From contig NZ_CADFEI010000001.1 in NCBI RefSeq assembly GCF_902833225.1, positions 496,001 through 560,000 of the forward strand: a stretch of 64,000 nt of DNA. The letters run 5' to 3'. This document shows, in pieces, positions 24,008-32,778 of this stretch (its first letter is position 1; the number at the start of each line of letters is the position of its first letter). The notes beneath the pieces are model-generated. The model made no database searches. It saw only the letters and a list, made by a program, of their open reading frames with translations, and had not been told where the DNA came from. Made by a program: the position numbers and the translations under genes. Source of the DNA: Burkholderia sp. BCC1644. Lineage in GTDB: Bacteria > Pseudomonadota > Gammaproteobacteria > Burkholderiales > Burkholderiaceae.

Positions 24008-26089
24008 ATGCGCGACCTCCCTCGTTTACCGCTTCGCCCACTCTCGTCCCTTTCGCTGATGCTGTTCGCCGCCGTCGCCCACGCGCAAGCCGATACGCCC
24101 GCGTCGTCGAGCCCGGCACCGGCCGGCACGCCGCTCGCGCCGATCTTCGTGACCGCGAACCCGCTCGGCGACACCGAACTGATCGCGCCGACCGTGCAGC
24201 TCTCCGGCGATGCGCTGACGCGCCGCCAGGCCGATTCGCTCGGCGAAACGCTCAACGGGCTGCCCGGTGTGTCGACCACGACCTACGGGCCGATGGTCGG
24301 CCGCCCGATCATCCGCGGGATGGATGGCGACCGGATCCGGCTGCTGCAGAACGGCGTCGCGGCCTACGACGCGTCGTCGCTGTCGTACGACCACGCGGTG
24401 CCGCAGGATCCGCTGTCGATCGAACGCGTCGAAATCGTGCGCGGCCCGGCCGCGCTGCTGTACGGCGGCAACGCGGTGGGCGGCGTCGTCAACACGATCG
24501 ACAACCGGATTCCGCGCGAAGCGATCCAGGGCGTGACGGGGGCGCTCGACGCGCGCTACGGTGGCGCGAATTCCGTGCGCGCCGGTGCTGCGCAGGTCGA
24601 AGGCGGCAACGGCCGCTTCGCGTTCCACGTCGACGCGTTCGACCGCGAAACGAGCAAGCTGCGGATTCCCGGCTACGCGCGCAGCAGCCAGCAACGCGCG
24701 ATCGACGGCCCCGACACGCCGCAGCCGGAAGGCAACGTGCCGAACAGCGATGGCCGTGTGCACGGCGGCGCGGTCGGCGCGTCGTATACATGGGCCGACG
24801 GCTTCGCGGGCCTGTCGTACAGCGGCTACGAATCGAACTACGGTTCGGTTGCCGAAAGCGACGTGCGGCTGCGGATGCGACAGGAGCGCCTCGCATTCGC
24901 ATCCGAGGTGCGCAACCTGAGCGGGCCGTTCACGAAGCTGAAATTCGATTTCGCGTACACCGACTACCGTCACAAGGAAGTCGACAACGGTGAGACGGCG
25001 ACCACCTTCCGCAATCGTGGCTACGAAGCGCGCATCGAGGCACGGCACCGCAAGATCGGCCCGTTCGAAGGCGCGATCGGCGTGCAGTTCGGCCAGAACA
25101 CGTTCTCCGCGCTCGGCGACGAACTGCTCGTGCCGTCCACGCGCACGAACAGCGTCGCGCTGTTCGGTCTCGAGGAATGGCAGGTCGTCCCCGCGCTGAA
25201 GCTGAGCCTCGGCGGCCGATTCGAACACGTGAAAGTCGACCCCGACCCGGCCGGCGTCGAGAAATTCGCGGGCGCACAGCCGCGCGACTTCAACGCGGGC
25301 AGCCTGTCCGCCGGCGCGCTGTTTTCGCTGACACCGGTATGGTCGGTCGCGGCGAACGTCGCGTACACCGAACGCGCGCCGACCTTCTACGAGCTGTATT
25401 CGAACGGCCCGCACGATGCGACCGGCCAGTTCCTGATCGGCAACCCGAACGCATCGAAGGAGAAAGCCGTGTCGACCGACCTGTCGCTGCGCTATGCGAG
25501 CGGCCCGAATCGCGGCAGCGTCGGCGTGTTCTACAACCGCTTCTCGAACTACCTGACCGAGTACAACACGGGCCGCGTCGTGGACGACGATGGCGACCCC
25601 GTCGCCCCCGGCACCGACGGCTCGCTGAACGAGGCGATCTATCGCGGCGTGCGCGCCGAGTTCTACGGCGTCGAGCTGGACGGCAAATGGCGCGCGTTCT
25701 CGCGGCGCGGGCACACGGTCGACCTCGAGCTGACGGCCGACTACACGCATGCGCGCAACGTCGACACGGGCCAGCCGCTGCCGCGCATCGCGCCGTTGCG
25801 CGCAACGCTCGCGGCCGACTATGGCTACGGCCCGTTCGGCGCACGCGCACAGGTCACGCACGCCTGGTCGCAGCATCGCGTGCCCGACAACGATTTCTCG
25901 ACGGACGGCTACACGTCGCTCGGCGTGATGCTGACCTACAAGTTCCGGGTCGGCCCGACGCACTGGCTCGCCTACCTGCGCGGCGACAACCTGACGAACC
26001 AGGAGATCCGCTATTCGACGTCGGTCGTGCGCGGCTTCGCGCCCGAAGGCGGCCGCAGCGTGATGGCCGGGTTGCGCACCACGTTCTGA
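24008..26089 (+). CDS. znuD: TonB-dependent outer-membrane receptor, ZnuD-like (zinc uptake)
   Basis: A 693-residue receptor with signal peptide (LSLMLFAAVAHAQA), TonB box near LAPIFVTANPL, plug domain (SLGETLNGLPGVSTTTYGPMVGRPIIRGMDGDRIRLLQNGV; SIERVEIVRGPAALLYGGNAVGGVVNTID) and a 22-strand barrel ending in ...GGRSVMAGLRTTF with terminal Phe. The plug segment GMDGDRIRLLQNGVAAYDASSLSYDHAVPQDPLS is characteristic of the ZnuD group that imports zinc. The Zur box upstream independently supports the zinc role. The start at 24008 gives a normal signal peptide. It is monocistronic with a terminator hairpin after it. Confidence 0.85.
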   Translation: MRDLPRLPLRPLSSLSLMLFAAVAHAQADTPASSSPAPAGTPLAPIFVTANPLGDTELIAPTVQLSGDALTRRQADSLGETLNGLPGVSTTTYGPMVGRPIIRGMDGDRIRLLQNGVAAYDASSLSYDHAVPQDPLSIERVEIVRGPAALLYGGNAVGGVVNTIDNRIPREAIQGVTGALDARYGGANSVRAGAAQVEGGNGRFAFHVDAFDRETSKLRIPGYARSSQQRAIDGPDTPQPEGNVPNSDGRVHGGAVGASYTWADGFAGLSYSGYESNYGSVAESDVRLRMRQERLAFASEVRNLSGPFTKLKFDFAYTDYRHKEVDNGETATTFRNRGYEARIEARHRKIGPFEGAIGVQFGQNTFSALGDELLVPSTRTNSVALFGLEEWQVVPALKLSLGGRFEHVKVDPDPAGVEKFAGAQPRDFNAGSLSAGALFSLTPVWSVAANVAYTERAPTFYELYSNGPHDATGQFLIGNPNASKEKAVSTDLSLRYASGPNRGSVGVFYNRFSNYLTEYNTGRVVDDDGDPVAPGTDGSLNEAIYRGVRAEFYGVELDGKWRAFSRRGHTVDLELTADYTHARNVDTGQPLPRIAPLRATLAADYGYGPFGARAQVTHAWSQHRVPDNDFSTDGYTSLGVMLTYKFRVGPTHWLAYLRGDNLTNQEIRYSTSVVRGFAPEGGRSVMAGLRTTF

Positions 26090-26127
26090 CCCTTGCACGG
26101 CTCGCGGCGCCCGCCGCAGGCTTGTCC

Positions 26128-26148
26128 GGCGCGCCGACGGGGCGCGCC
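26128..26148 (+). terminator. Hairpin after the znuD-like gene
   Basis: GGCGCGCC (26128-26135) and GGCGCGCC (26141-26148) form an 8-bp stem with a 5-nt loop, followed by CGTTTCCGTT. A plausible intrinsic terminator with a short, imperfect T-tract. Confidence 0.5.
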
Positions 26149-26444
26149 CGTTTCCGTTCATGCGCCCATCGCGCCACTCGAGCGGCGCACGCCGAGCATC
26201 CGTATCGGCGCCCTCCCCGGATTCGCAGAAAACCAGATTCCGTCATTCACCCATAAATCAAAACAAAATCATCAGACGATTATTAGCAAAAAGACGATTT
26301 TTGTTTCATCAATAAAACCGGTTTCAAATTTCACGTATAAACCCTTGAATCACGGGCGACCTGCCGATTTTTGATCAGGATCAAGAACGCCCGCCTGGCA
26401 ACGCTTTCAGCGCTAAAAAAACTAATATCAGGGTTTGCGAAGGG
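26149..26444. other. AT-rich intergenic stretch before the chemoreceptor gene
   Basis: The region 26230-26440 is strikingly AT-rich for this genome (runs such as AAATCAAAACAAAATCATC and CTAAAAAAACTAATATC). It includes a small dyad CAAAAA/TTTTTG around 26290-26306. I see no gene. It likely serves as the promoter/upstream region of the chemoreceptor. Confidence 0.5.
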
Positions 26445-26471
26445 TAAAGAATCATCCCGAATACCCGTTAA
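26445..26471 (+). promoter_or_regulatory. Candidate sigma28 (FliA) promoter of the chemoreceptor gene
   Basis: TAAAGAAT (26445-26452), exactly 11 bp, then CCCGTTAA (26464-26471) compares with the FliA consensus TAAAGTTT-N11-GCCGATAA. The spacing is exact and the -10 matches 6 of 8. It lies 70 bp upstream of the GTG start. Chemoreceptor genes are commonly in the flagellar regulon. Confidence 0.5.
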
Positions 26472-26540
26472 TGCCGGCACGAGCCCGTATCTGGTCGAAC
26501 AATAAATTCCATTTGCCAACCACTCGCGCAGAGGCACAAC

Positions 26541-28175
26541 GTGAAAATCGCCAGAATGAGCATCAAAACAAAACTCCTTGGCGGCTTCGGCCTGCTCGCC
26601 GCGGTCGTCGTGATCGTGTCGGGCATGGCCCTCAAGGCACTGTCCGATACGAATGCCGAGTTTTCACGCTACATGAACGGCATCAACGCGCGGGCAAACC
26701 TGTCCGCGCAAATCCGCACCGCAGTCGACCGTCGCGCGATCGCCGCGCGCAACCTCGTGCTCGTGACGAAACCGGCCGACGTCGAGGTCGAACTCGCCGA
26801 AGTGAATCAGGCGCACAAGGACGTGCAGACGCATCTCGCGAAGCTCAAGGAGATGATGGCGAACGCGACCGACACCTCCGATCGCGCGCGCGAGCTGGTG
26901 GGCGACATCGTGCGCATCGAAGGCAATTACGGGCCCGTCGCGCTGCGCATCGTCGGGCTCGCACAGGCCGGCAAGAAGGACGAGGCGACCACCGACATCG
27001 ACGACAATTGCCGCCCGCTGCTCGCGCAGCTGGTGCGCGCGACCGACGCGTACGCGACCTATACGCATGAACGCGAGCTCGCGATCGCGCAGCAATTCGC
27101 GGACCGCTACGCGATGGAGCGCAACCTGCTGGCCGGCATCTGCCTGATCGCGGTCGTCGTCGCCGTCGCCGGCGGCCTGTGGCTGACGCGCAAGATCACG
27201 GTGCCGATCGGCTCGGCCGTGGACGTCGCGCGCACGGTGGCGAACGGCGATCTCGGCAGCCGCATCGAGGTCAGCGGCAATGACGAAACGCGCGACCTGC
27301 TCGAAGCGCTGCGGACGATGAACGAGCGGCTGATCGGCATCGTCGGACGTGTGCGCGATTCGTCGAACAGCATCGCGCACGCGGTGAGCGAAATCGCGTC
27401 GGGCAACCTCGATCTGAGCCAGCGCACCGAGGAACAGGCCGCGTCGCTGCAGGAAACCGCCGCGACGATGGAACAATTCACGTCGACGGTGCGACTGAAC
27501 GCGGAGAACGCGCAGCAGGCGAGCACGCTCGCCGCGAATGCATCGGATGTCGCGCAGCGCGGCAGTTCGGTGGTCGGCCGCGTGGTCGACACGATGACGG
27601 AAATCGGCCAAAGCTCCTCGAAGATCGCCGACATCACGGGCATCATCGAAGGCATCGCATTCCAGACCAACATCCTCGCGCTGAACGCGGCCGTCGAAGC
27701 CGCACGCGCGGGCGAACAGGGCCGCGGCTTCGCGGTCGTCGCGAGCGAGGTGCGCAGTCTCGCGCAGCGCTCGTCGACGGCAGCGAAGGAAATCAAGGAG
27801 CTGATCTCCGCATCGGTGCAGACGATCCAGGACGGTTCGGCGCTCGCGGGCGAAGCCGGAAAGACGATGTCCGACGTCACGCAGGCCGTCGCGCGCGTGA
27901 CCGACATCATGGGCGAGATCGCGGCCGCATCGGCCGAGCAGAGCCGCGGCATCGACCAGGTGAACCTGACGGTCACGCAGATGGACGAGACGACGCAGCA
28001 GAACGCGGCACTCGTCGAGCAGGCTGCGGCCGCATCGAAGTCGCTCGAGGCGCAGGGTCGCGAGCTGTCCGAAACGGTTGCGGCATTCCGGATGCCGTCC
28101 GGTACGCACGCGACGTCGCCGGGTGCGCATGCGCACGAGGCCGGCACGCATCACTGGCAGCCGGCCGCCGTGTAA
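26541..28175 (+). CDS. Methyl-accepting chemotaxis protein
   Basis: A 544-residue transmembrane chemoreceptor starting at GTG 26541 (GAGGC upstream). Membrane segments at ~12-33 and ~196-216 bracket a periplasmic four-helix-bundle ligand domain (~35-195, with the conserved [15 protein letters not shown] helix). HAMP follows (~217-268), then methylation helices and the hairpin tip [40 protein letters not shown], which binds CheA/CheW. The C-terminus is Ala/His-rich with no NWETF-type CheR tether. The ligand is not predictable. An FliA-type promoter lies upstream. Confidence 0.93.
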   Translation: MKIARMSIKTKLLGGFGLLAAVVVIVSGMALKALSDTNAEFSRYMNGINARANLSAQIRTAVDRRAIAARNLVLVTKPADVEVELAEVNQAHKDVQTHLAKLKEMMANATDTSDRARELVGDIVRIEGNYGPVALRIVGLAQAGKKDEATTDIDDNCRPLLAQLVRATDAYATYTHERELAIAQQFADRYAMERNLLAGICLIAVVVAVAGGLWLTRKITVPIGSAVDVARTVANGDLGSRIEVSGNDETRDLLEALRTMNERLIGIVGRVRDSSNSIAHAVSEIASGNLDLSQRTEEQAASLQETAATMEQFTSTVRLNAENAQQASTLAANASDVAQRGSSVVGRVVDTMTEIGQSSSKIADITGIIEGIAFQTNILALNAAVEAARAGEQGRGFAVVASEVRSLAQRSSTAAKEIKELISASVQTIQDGSALAGEAGKTMSDVTQAVARVTDIMGEIAAASAEQSRGIDQVNLTVTQMDETTQQNAALVEQAAAASKSLEAQGRELSETVAAFRMPSGTHATSPGAHAHEAGTHHWQPAAV

Positions 28176-28197
28176 CCGGCACGGCCAGGAGACGACG

Positions 28198-28374
28198 ATG
28201 CGCACGCTGTTTCGCTTGCCTGCCTGCGTTCCGCATGCGCGCACCGCGCGATGCGCGGCCGCGCGTGGCACGCGATGCAGCTGCGTATCGTCGTCGTCCG
28301 GCACGCCCCGCATGCACGCGCGACGTCGCGCGTCGCCGATTCGCGCCGTGCATTCACGGCACGCGTACGTGTAG
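28198..28374 (+). CDS. Possible small ORF after the chemoreceptor gene
   Basis: A 58-codon frame (MRTLFRLPACVPHARTARC...) begins 22 nt after the chemoreceptor stop with an excellent ribosome site (AGGAGA, 28187-28192, 5 nt spacing). Its product is Arg/Ala/Ser/Cys-rich and not protein-like, with codon use unlike neighbouring genes. It may be a decayed gene whose start signals survive. Low confidence. Confidence 0.2.
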   Translation: MRTLFRLPACVPHARTARCAAARGTRCSCVSSSSGTPRMHARRRASPIRAVHSRHAYV

Positions 28375-28698
28375 CTTCTCCGCACGCCATCGCGCACACT
28401 GCGTTTGCCGCGTCGCGCAAGTTTCGATCCCGCCCGTGTATCGCGCGTTGCCATATCGCCGTCATGGAAATCGCGCTGCATTCGCACCCGCACCGCTCGC
28501 CGATACAGTCTTTTAAAACGAACGAATGACGAGTATGCTTAAAAAAGCACTCCCCGTTCGGACGGCGAATCGCATGCCCTGACTCCCGTCCGTTCGCATT
28601 GCGGCCCCATCGCAACGCGCACCGCGCGCCGATGGCGGCGTCTGCTTCTCGCGCCTTGGCCGCACGAACCTTTCCCCCAACAATCGTCAGGAGAGCTG
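28375..28698. other. Intergenic region upstream of otsA
   Basis: No gene recognised. An AT-rich patch (28505-28545, AGTCTTTTAAAACGAACG then a TGCTT/AAGCA mini-dyad) is the likely otsA promoter zone. I could not fit a confident -35/-10 pair. Confidence 0.4.
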
Positions 28699-30105
28699 GT
28701 GAGCCGACTCGTCGTCGTATCCAATCGCATCGCAGATCCCCGTAAAGCCGCGGCCGGCGGCCTCGCGGTCGCCGTGAAGGACAGCCTGCAGGAAACCGGC
28801 GGCGTATGGTTCGGCTGGAGCGGCAGGCTGCGCGGCGGCGACGATCAGCCCACGCATGGCGACGAGGTGCAGATCCAGAACGTCGGCGGCATCCAGCTTG
28901 CGACGATCGATCTCGATCCGCAGGATTACGACGCGTACTACCTCGGTTATTCGAACAACGTGCTGTGGCCGGTGTTTCACTACCGGCTCGATCTCGCGCA
29001 ATTCGACCGGCGTTTTGCCGACGGCTACCGGCGCGTGAACCAGTTGTTCGCGCGCAAGCTGCGCACGCTGCTGCGGCCCGACGACACCATCTGGGTCCAC
29101 GACTACCAGCTGATTCCGCTCGCGGCAGAGTTGCGCGCGATGGGCTGCACGAATCCGATCGGCTTCTTCCTGCACATCCCGATGCCGCCGCCGCCGATCA
29201 TGGCCGCGATCCCGGAACACGAATGGCTGATGCGCTCGCTGTTCGCGTACGACCTCGTCGGCTTCCAGACCGAATCGGATCTGCTCCACTTCGAGCACTA
29301 CGTCGAAGCGGAAGCCGGCGCCGCGCGGCTGCCGGACGGCCGCCTGCATGCGTTCGGCCGCACGCTGTCGGCCGGTGCGTTCCCGATCGGCATCAACGTC
29401 GACGAATTCGAGTCGCTCGCGCGCGACCGCGACGGCATCGAGATGTTCGAACGGATGCGCGATGAATATTCGCGCCGCCAGTTGCTCGTCGGCGTCGACC
29501 GGCTCGACTACACGAAGGGGCTGCCGCAGCGCGTGCATGCGTTCCGCCAGCTGCTCGAGCAATATCCGGAGAACCGCGATCGCGCGACGCTGATCCAGAT
29601 CGCCGCACCGAGCCGCGAGGATCTCGGCGCATACGACGACCTGCGGCGCGAGATGGACAGCCTGTGCGGCGCGATCAACGGCGACTACGGCGAACTCGAA
29701 TGGATGCCGATGCGCTACATCCACCGCACCGTTGCACGCAAGCGCCTGCCGGGCCTCTATCGCGCGAGCCGCGTCGCGCTCGTCACGCCGCTGCGCGACG
29801 GGATGAACCTCGTCGCGAAAGAATTCCTCGCCGCGCAGGACGCAGCCGATCCGGGCGTACTCGTGCTGTCGCGTTTCGCGGGTGCGGCCGAACAATTGAA
29901 GTCGGCGCTGCTCGTCAATCCGTACGACACGCAAGGCACCGCGCAGGCAATCCAGCGCGCGCTCGCGATGCCGCTCGAAGAGCGCCGCCAGCGTCACTCT
30001 GCGCTGATGGCGATCGTGCGCAAGACCGACGTGCACTGGTGGCGCACGCGCTTTCTCAACGCACTTGCCGAAGCGGCCGAAGTCGCGGCCGCGGCCGAGT
30101 CATGA
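28699..30105 (+). CDS. otsA: Trehalose-6-phosphate synthase (OtsA)
   Basis: A 468-residue GT20 glycosyltransferase joining UDP-glucose and glucose-6-phosphate to trehalose-6-phosphate, for osmotic and stress protection in the cytoplasm. The GTG start at 28699 follows AGGAGA. Signatures are LVVVSNRIADPRKAAAGGL (glucose-6-P loop), VWFGWSG, WVHDYQLIPLAAELR, IGFFLHIPMPPPP, GVDRLDYTKGLPQRVHAF and TPLRDGMNLVAKEF. Length fits bacterial OtsA. The phosphatase gene otsB is not adjacent in this window, and no terminator is obvious. Confidence 0.96.
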   Translation: MSRLVVVSNRIADPRKAAAGGLAVAVKDSLQETGGVWFGWSGRLRGGDDQPTHGDEVQIQNVGGIQLATIDLDPQDYDAYYLGYSNNVLWPVFHYRLDLAQFDRRFADGYRRVNQLFARKLRTLLRPDDTIWVHDYQLIPLAAELRAMGCTNPIGFFLHIPMPPPPIMAAIPEHEWLMRSLFAYDLVGFQTESDLLHFEHYVEAEAGAARLPDGRLHAFGRTLSAGAFPIGINVDEFESLARDRDGIEMFERMRDEYSRRQLLVGVDRLDYTKGLPQRVHAFRQLLEQYPENRDRATLIQIAAPSREDLGAYDDLRREMDSLCGAINGDYGELEWMPMRYIHRTVARKRLPGLYRASRVALVTPLRDGMNLVAKEFLAAQDAADPGVLVLSRFAGAAEQLKSALLVNPYDTQGTAQAIQRALAMPLEERRQRHSALMAIVRKTDVHWWRTRFLNALAEAAEVAAAAES

Positions 30106-30120
30106 TGCGCTGACGCAGCG

Positions 30121-30327
30121 TCACGCATCCGTCGCCGCGAATTCCAGCGTCGCACCGTTCACACCCCACACGTCGACCGCAACCGGAATGCCCGCGCCCA
30201 TTGCCGAGCGGTGGCCGTTCGTCGATGAGCACCGGCGACAGCGTCGTGCCGGCAAACGTGACTTCGAAGCACAAGCGCACCGCATCGACACGTCGACGCA
30301 CGCCGGTCACCGATTGGCGCGGCGCGT
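30121..30327 (-). pseudogene. Coding-like remnant, apparently frameshifted
   Basis: Directly after the ftsH stop, the minus strand reads RQSVTGVRRRVDAVRLCFEV then TFAGTTLSPVLIDERPPLGN in one frame and continues in the next as AGIPVAVDVWGVNGATLEFA with a TGA at 30121. Both parts have the GC3 codon pattern of real genes, and the junction falls in a G-rich tract (GGCAATGGGCGCGGG). I infer a short gene or gene C-terminus broken by a one-base shift. The family is not recognised. A sequencing error cannot be excluded. Confidence 0.35.
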
Positions 30328-32307
30328 TCAGCGATCGGGTTCGCGCGGCCGCCCGTACGCGACGAAATCGCGCTCGACCGCGGACGCCTGTTCCGTTTCG
30401 ATCGCCCCGCCACGCACGCCGGCTTCGTCGCCGGACACGGGAGCCGACTCGGTGGACGACGCTTCGACGCGCCCGTCGATCAGTGCCTGCAGCGCGTCGC
30501 GTTCGAGCACCTCGCATTGCAGCAGCCGTCGCGCGATGCGTTCGAGCGCATCGCGGCGCTCGCCGAGCGTCGCGGCAACCCGCGCATGCGCATCCGCGAG
30601 CAGCGTACGCACTTCGTCGTCGATCATCCGCGCCGTGTGCTCGCTGCAACGGCCGTCGCCCGGATGCCATGCGCCGGGCATGCCCTGGCGCGCATCGCCG
30701 TCGTCGAACGTCGCGAGCCCGATCTTCTCGCTCATCCCGTACTGCATGACCATGTGGCGCGCCATCGCGGTCGCGCGTTCGAGATCGTTCTGCGCGCCGG
30801 TCGATACATCGCCGAACACGAGTTCTTCCGCGACGCGCCCGCCGAGCAGCGCATCGATCCGGTCGAGCAGTTCGCTCCTGCGCAGCACGTAGCGATCCTC
30901 GGTCGGCACCTGTTGCGTATAGCCGAGCGCCGCGACGCCGCGCGGAATGATCGACACCTTCTTCACCGGGTCGCAATGCGCACGGCTTTCCGCGACGAGC
31001 GCATGACCGGCTTCGTGATACGCGATGGTCAGCTTCTCCTGCTCGTTCATCACGCGGCTCTTGCGCTCGAGCCCCGTCAGCGCGCGGTCGATCGCCTCGT
31101 CGAAATCGGCCATGCCGATCGCCGGCTTGCCGAGTTCGGCCGCATGCAGCGCGGCCTCGTTGACGACGTTCGCAAGATCGGCGCCGACGAAGCCCGGCGT
31201 GCGCGACGCGAGCTCGCCGAGGTCGACCTCGGCCGCGAGCTTCACGCGCTTCACGTGCACGCCGAGAATCTGCCGGCGGCCGTTCACGTCAGGCCGGTCG
31301 ATCGCGATGTGGCGATCGAAGCGGCCCGGCCGCAGCAGCGCGGGATCGAGGATTTCGGGGCGGTTCGTCGCGGCCATGATGATCACGCCCGAGCCGGCCT
31401 GGAAGCCGTCCATCTCGACGAGCAGCTGGTTGAGCGTCTGCTCGCGTTCGTCGTTGCCCGACATCGGGCCGACGCCGCGCACCTTGCCGAGCGCATCGAG
31501 CTCGTCGACGAACACGATGCACGGCGCCTTCTGCTGCGCCTGCTCGAACAGGTCGCGCACGCGCGCCGCGCCCACCCCGACGAACATCTCGACGAACGCC
31601 GAGCCGCTGATCGAAAAGAACGGCACGGCCGCCTCGCCGGCCACCGCGCGCGCGAGCAGCGTCTTGCCGGTACCCGGCGCGCCGACCACGAGCACGCCCT
31701 TCGGAATCTTGCCGCCGAGCCGCTGGTAGCGGTCGGGATTGCGCAGGAACGCGACGAGCTGCTGCAGTTCCGCCTTTGCCTCGTCGATGCCCGCGATGTC
31801 GTCGAAGGTGATGCCGGTTTCCTGCTGCACGTACACGCGCGCGCGGCTCTTGCCCATCCCGGTGAAGTCCTGCAGCCCGCCGCGCTTGCGCAGCATCATG
31901 TTCCACACGAACACGAACAGCACGAGCGGCAGCAGCCACGACGCGAGCGCGGCGATCCAGCCGGTGTCGGGCGTGCCGTGATAGCGGATGCCGGCGGCGG
32001 TCAGCGTGTCGGTCAGGTGCTCGTCGGTCACGCGGTTGGTCGTGAAGCGCCACGGTGCGCCTGCCTGCTGCACGGCCGCGGCTTCGGATGCCGGCAGCAT
32101 CGTGCCGGCCTGCGGCATCTTCAGCGTGCCCGAGATCGACGCGGGACCGACCTCGAGATCGTCGACGAGCCGCGCGGCGACGAGCTTGTGGAAATCGCTG
32201 TACGCGATCGACGCCGACGTCGGGTGCAGCATCAGCAACTGCGCGGCGAACAACACGAAGAAGCCCGCCGCGATCAGCAATCCCGGGTAGTCGAATTTCC
32301 TGTCCAT
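30328..32307 (-). CDS. ftsH: FtsH-type ATP-dependent zinc metalloprotease (paralogue)
   Basis: A 659-residue membrane AAA protease degrading misfolded membrane and short-lived cytoplasmic proteins. The start at 32307 ([23 protein letters not shown]) places the first membrane segment at ~8-27. The second is ~119-136. Walker A GAPGTGKT is at 209-216, Walker [12 protein letters not shown] at 264-274, an SRH with [19 protein letters not shown], and the zinc site HEAGH at 431-435. The usual housekeeping ftsH sits in an ftsJ-ftsH-folP context, which is absent here, and this protein has a divergent periplasmic domain and a 30-residue acidic C-terminal tail. It is therefore probably a second, specialised FtsH. 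Confidence 0.93.
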   Translation of the reverse strand: MDRKFDYPGLLIAAGFFVLFAAQLLMLHPTSASIAYSDFHKLVAARLVDDLEVGPASISGTLKMPQAGTMLPASEAAAVQQAGAPWRFTTNRVTDEHLTDTLTAAGIRYHGTPDTGWIAALASWLLPLVLFVFVWNMMLRKRGGLQDFTGMGKSRARVYVQQETGITFDDIAGIDEAKAELQQLVAFLRNPDRYQRLGGKIPKGVLVVGAPGTGKTLLARAVAGEAAVPFFSISGSAFVEMFVGVGAARVRDLFEQAQQKAPCIVFVDELDALGKVRGVGPMSGNDEREQTLNQLLVEMDGFQAGSGVIIMAATNRPEILDPALLRPGRFDRHIAIDRPDVNGRRQILGVHVKRVKLAAEVDLGELASRTPGFVGADLANVVNEAALHAAELGKPAIGMADFDEAIDRALTGLERKSRVMNEQEKLTIAYHEAGHALVAESRAHCDPVKKVSIIPRGVAALGYTQQVPTEDRYVLRRSELLDRIDALLGGRVAEELVFGDVSTGAQNDLERATAMARHMVMQYGMSEKIGLATFDDGDARQGMPGAWHPGDGRCSEHTARMIDDEVRTLLADAHARVAATLGERRDALERIARRLLQCEVLERDALQALIDGRVEASSTESAPVSGDEAGVRGGAIETEQASAVERDFVAYGRPREPDR

Positions 32308-32778
32308 GGCATCGGGCCGGCCTCGTGCTGCGCTGCGTGCGCTCACGCGGGCACGCGTGCGCAACCGGCACGCGGCATCGGCGGCCATGCGAAAACGGCA
32401 TCCATCCGCGCCATCGTCGCCTCGCTGTGTCGCCTTGTTGCATCGCATCGACGACGCCGCGGCGACGCCGTCAGCCGGCGCCGCCGGGCGATCGTCGCCC
32501 GGGCGGCACGCCGCGACGCGCCGCCCCTGAATTCAGTCTAGTTCGCGCGCGCGCGTCCCGCATCGCCCGCCGCGCGAGTCGAATCGTCCGACAAACGGCT
32601 TTCATTCGCGGCACTCGCCGCGTTATAGTCGCGTTCGTGACATTTTTATGACAATTCGGCCGCCCGCACTTTCCGCGCGACGCCCGGCATTGCATTCCGT
32701 CACGCATCGCGGCAGCCTGAGCGACGCCGCCGCGCATCGAACGACACCGCCCACCTGCCCATTCGAGGAGCCCACGAC
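32308..32778. other. Divergent intergenic region ftsH / phosphatase
   Basis: About 470 bp between divergent genes. In-frame extension of ftsH into it is Arg-rich and not conserved-looking, so I treat it as non-coding. It contains the Pho-box-like site at 32637-32654. No RNA gene seen. Confidence 0.5.
32637..32654 (-). promoter_or_regulatory. Pho-box-like site
   Basis: GTGACATTTTTATGACAA, read on the minus strand, is two TGTCA words in direct repeat 11 bp apart (TTGTCATAAAAATGTCAC), agreeing with the E. coli Pho box at 15 of 18 positions. It lies 125 bp before the acid phosphatase/phospholipase gene. The repeat orientation points away from that gene, which weakens the assignment. Confidence 0.4.

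Noticed and set aside
26340..26375. Second FliA-like match (TAAACCCT ... GCCGATTT)
   Set aside because: The two halves are spaced about 6 bp too far apart for sigma28; the match at 26445-26471 has exact spacing.
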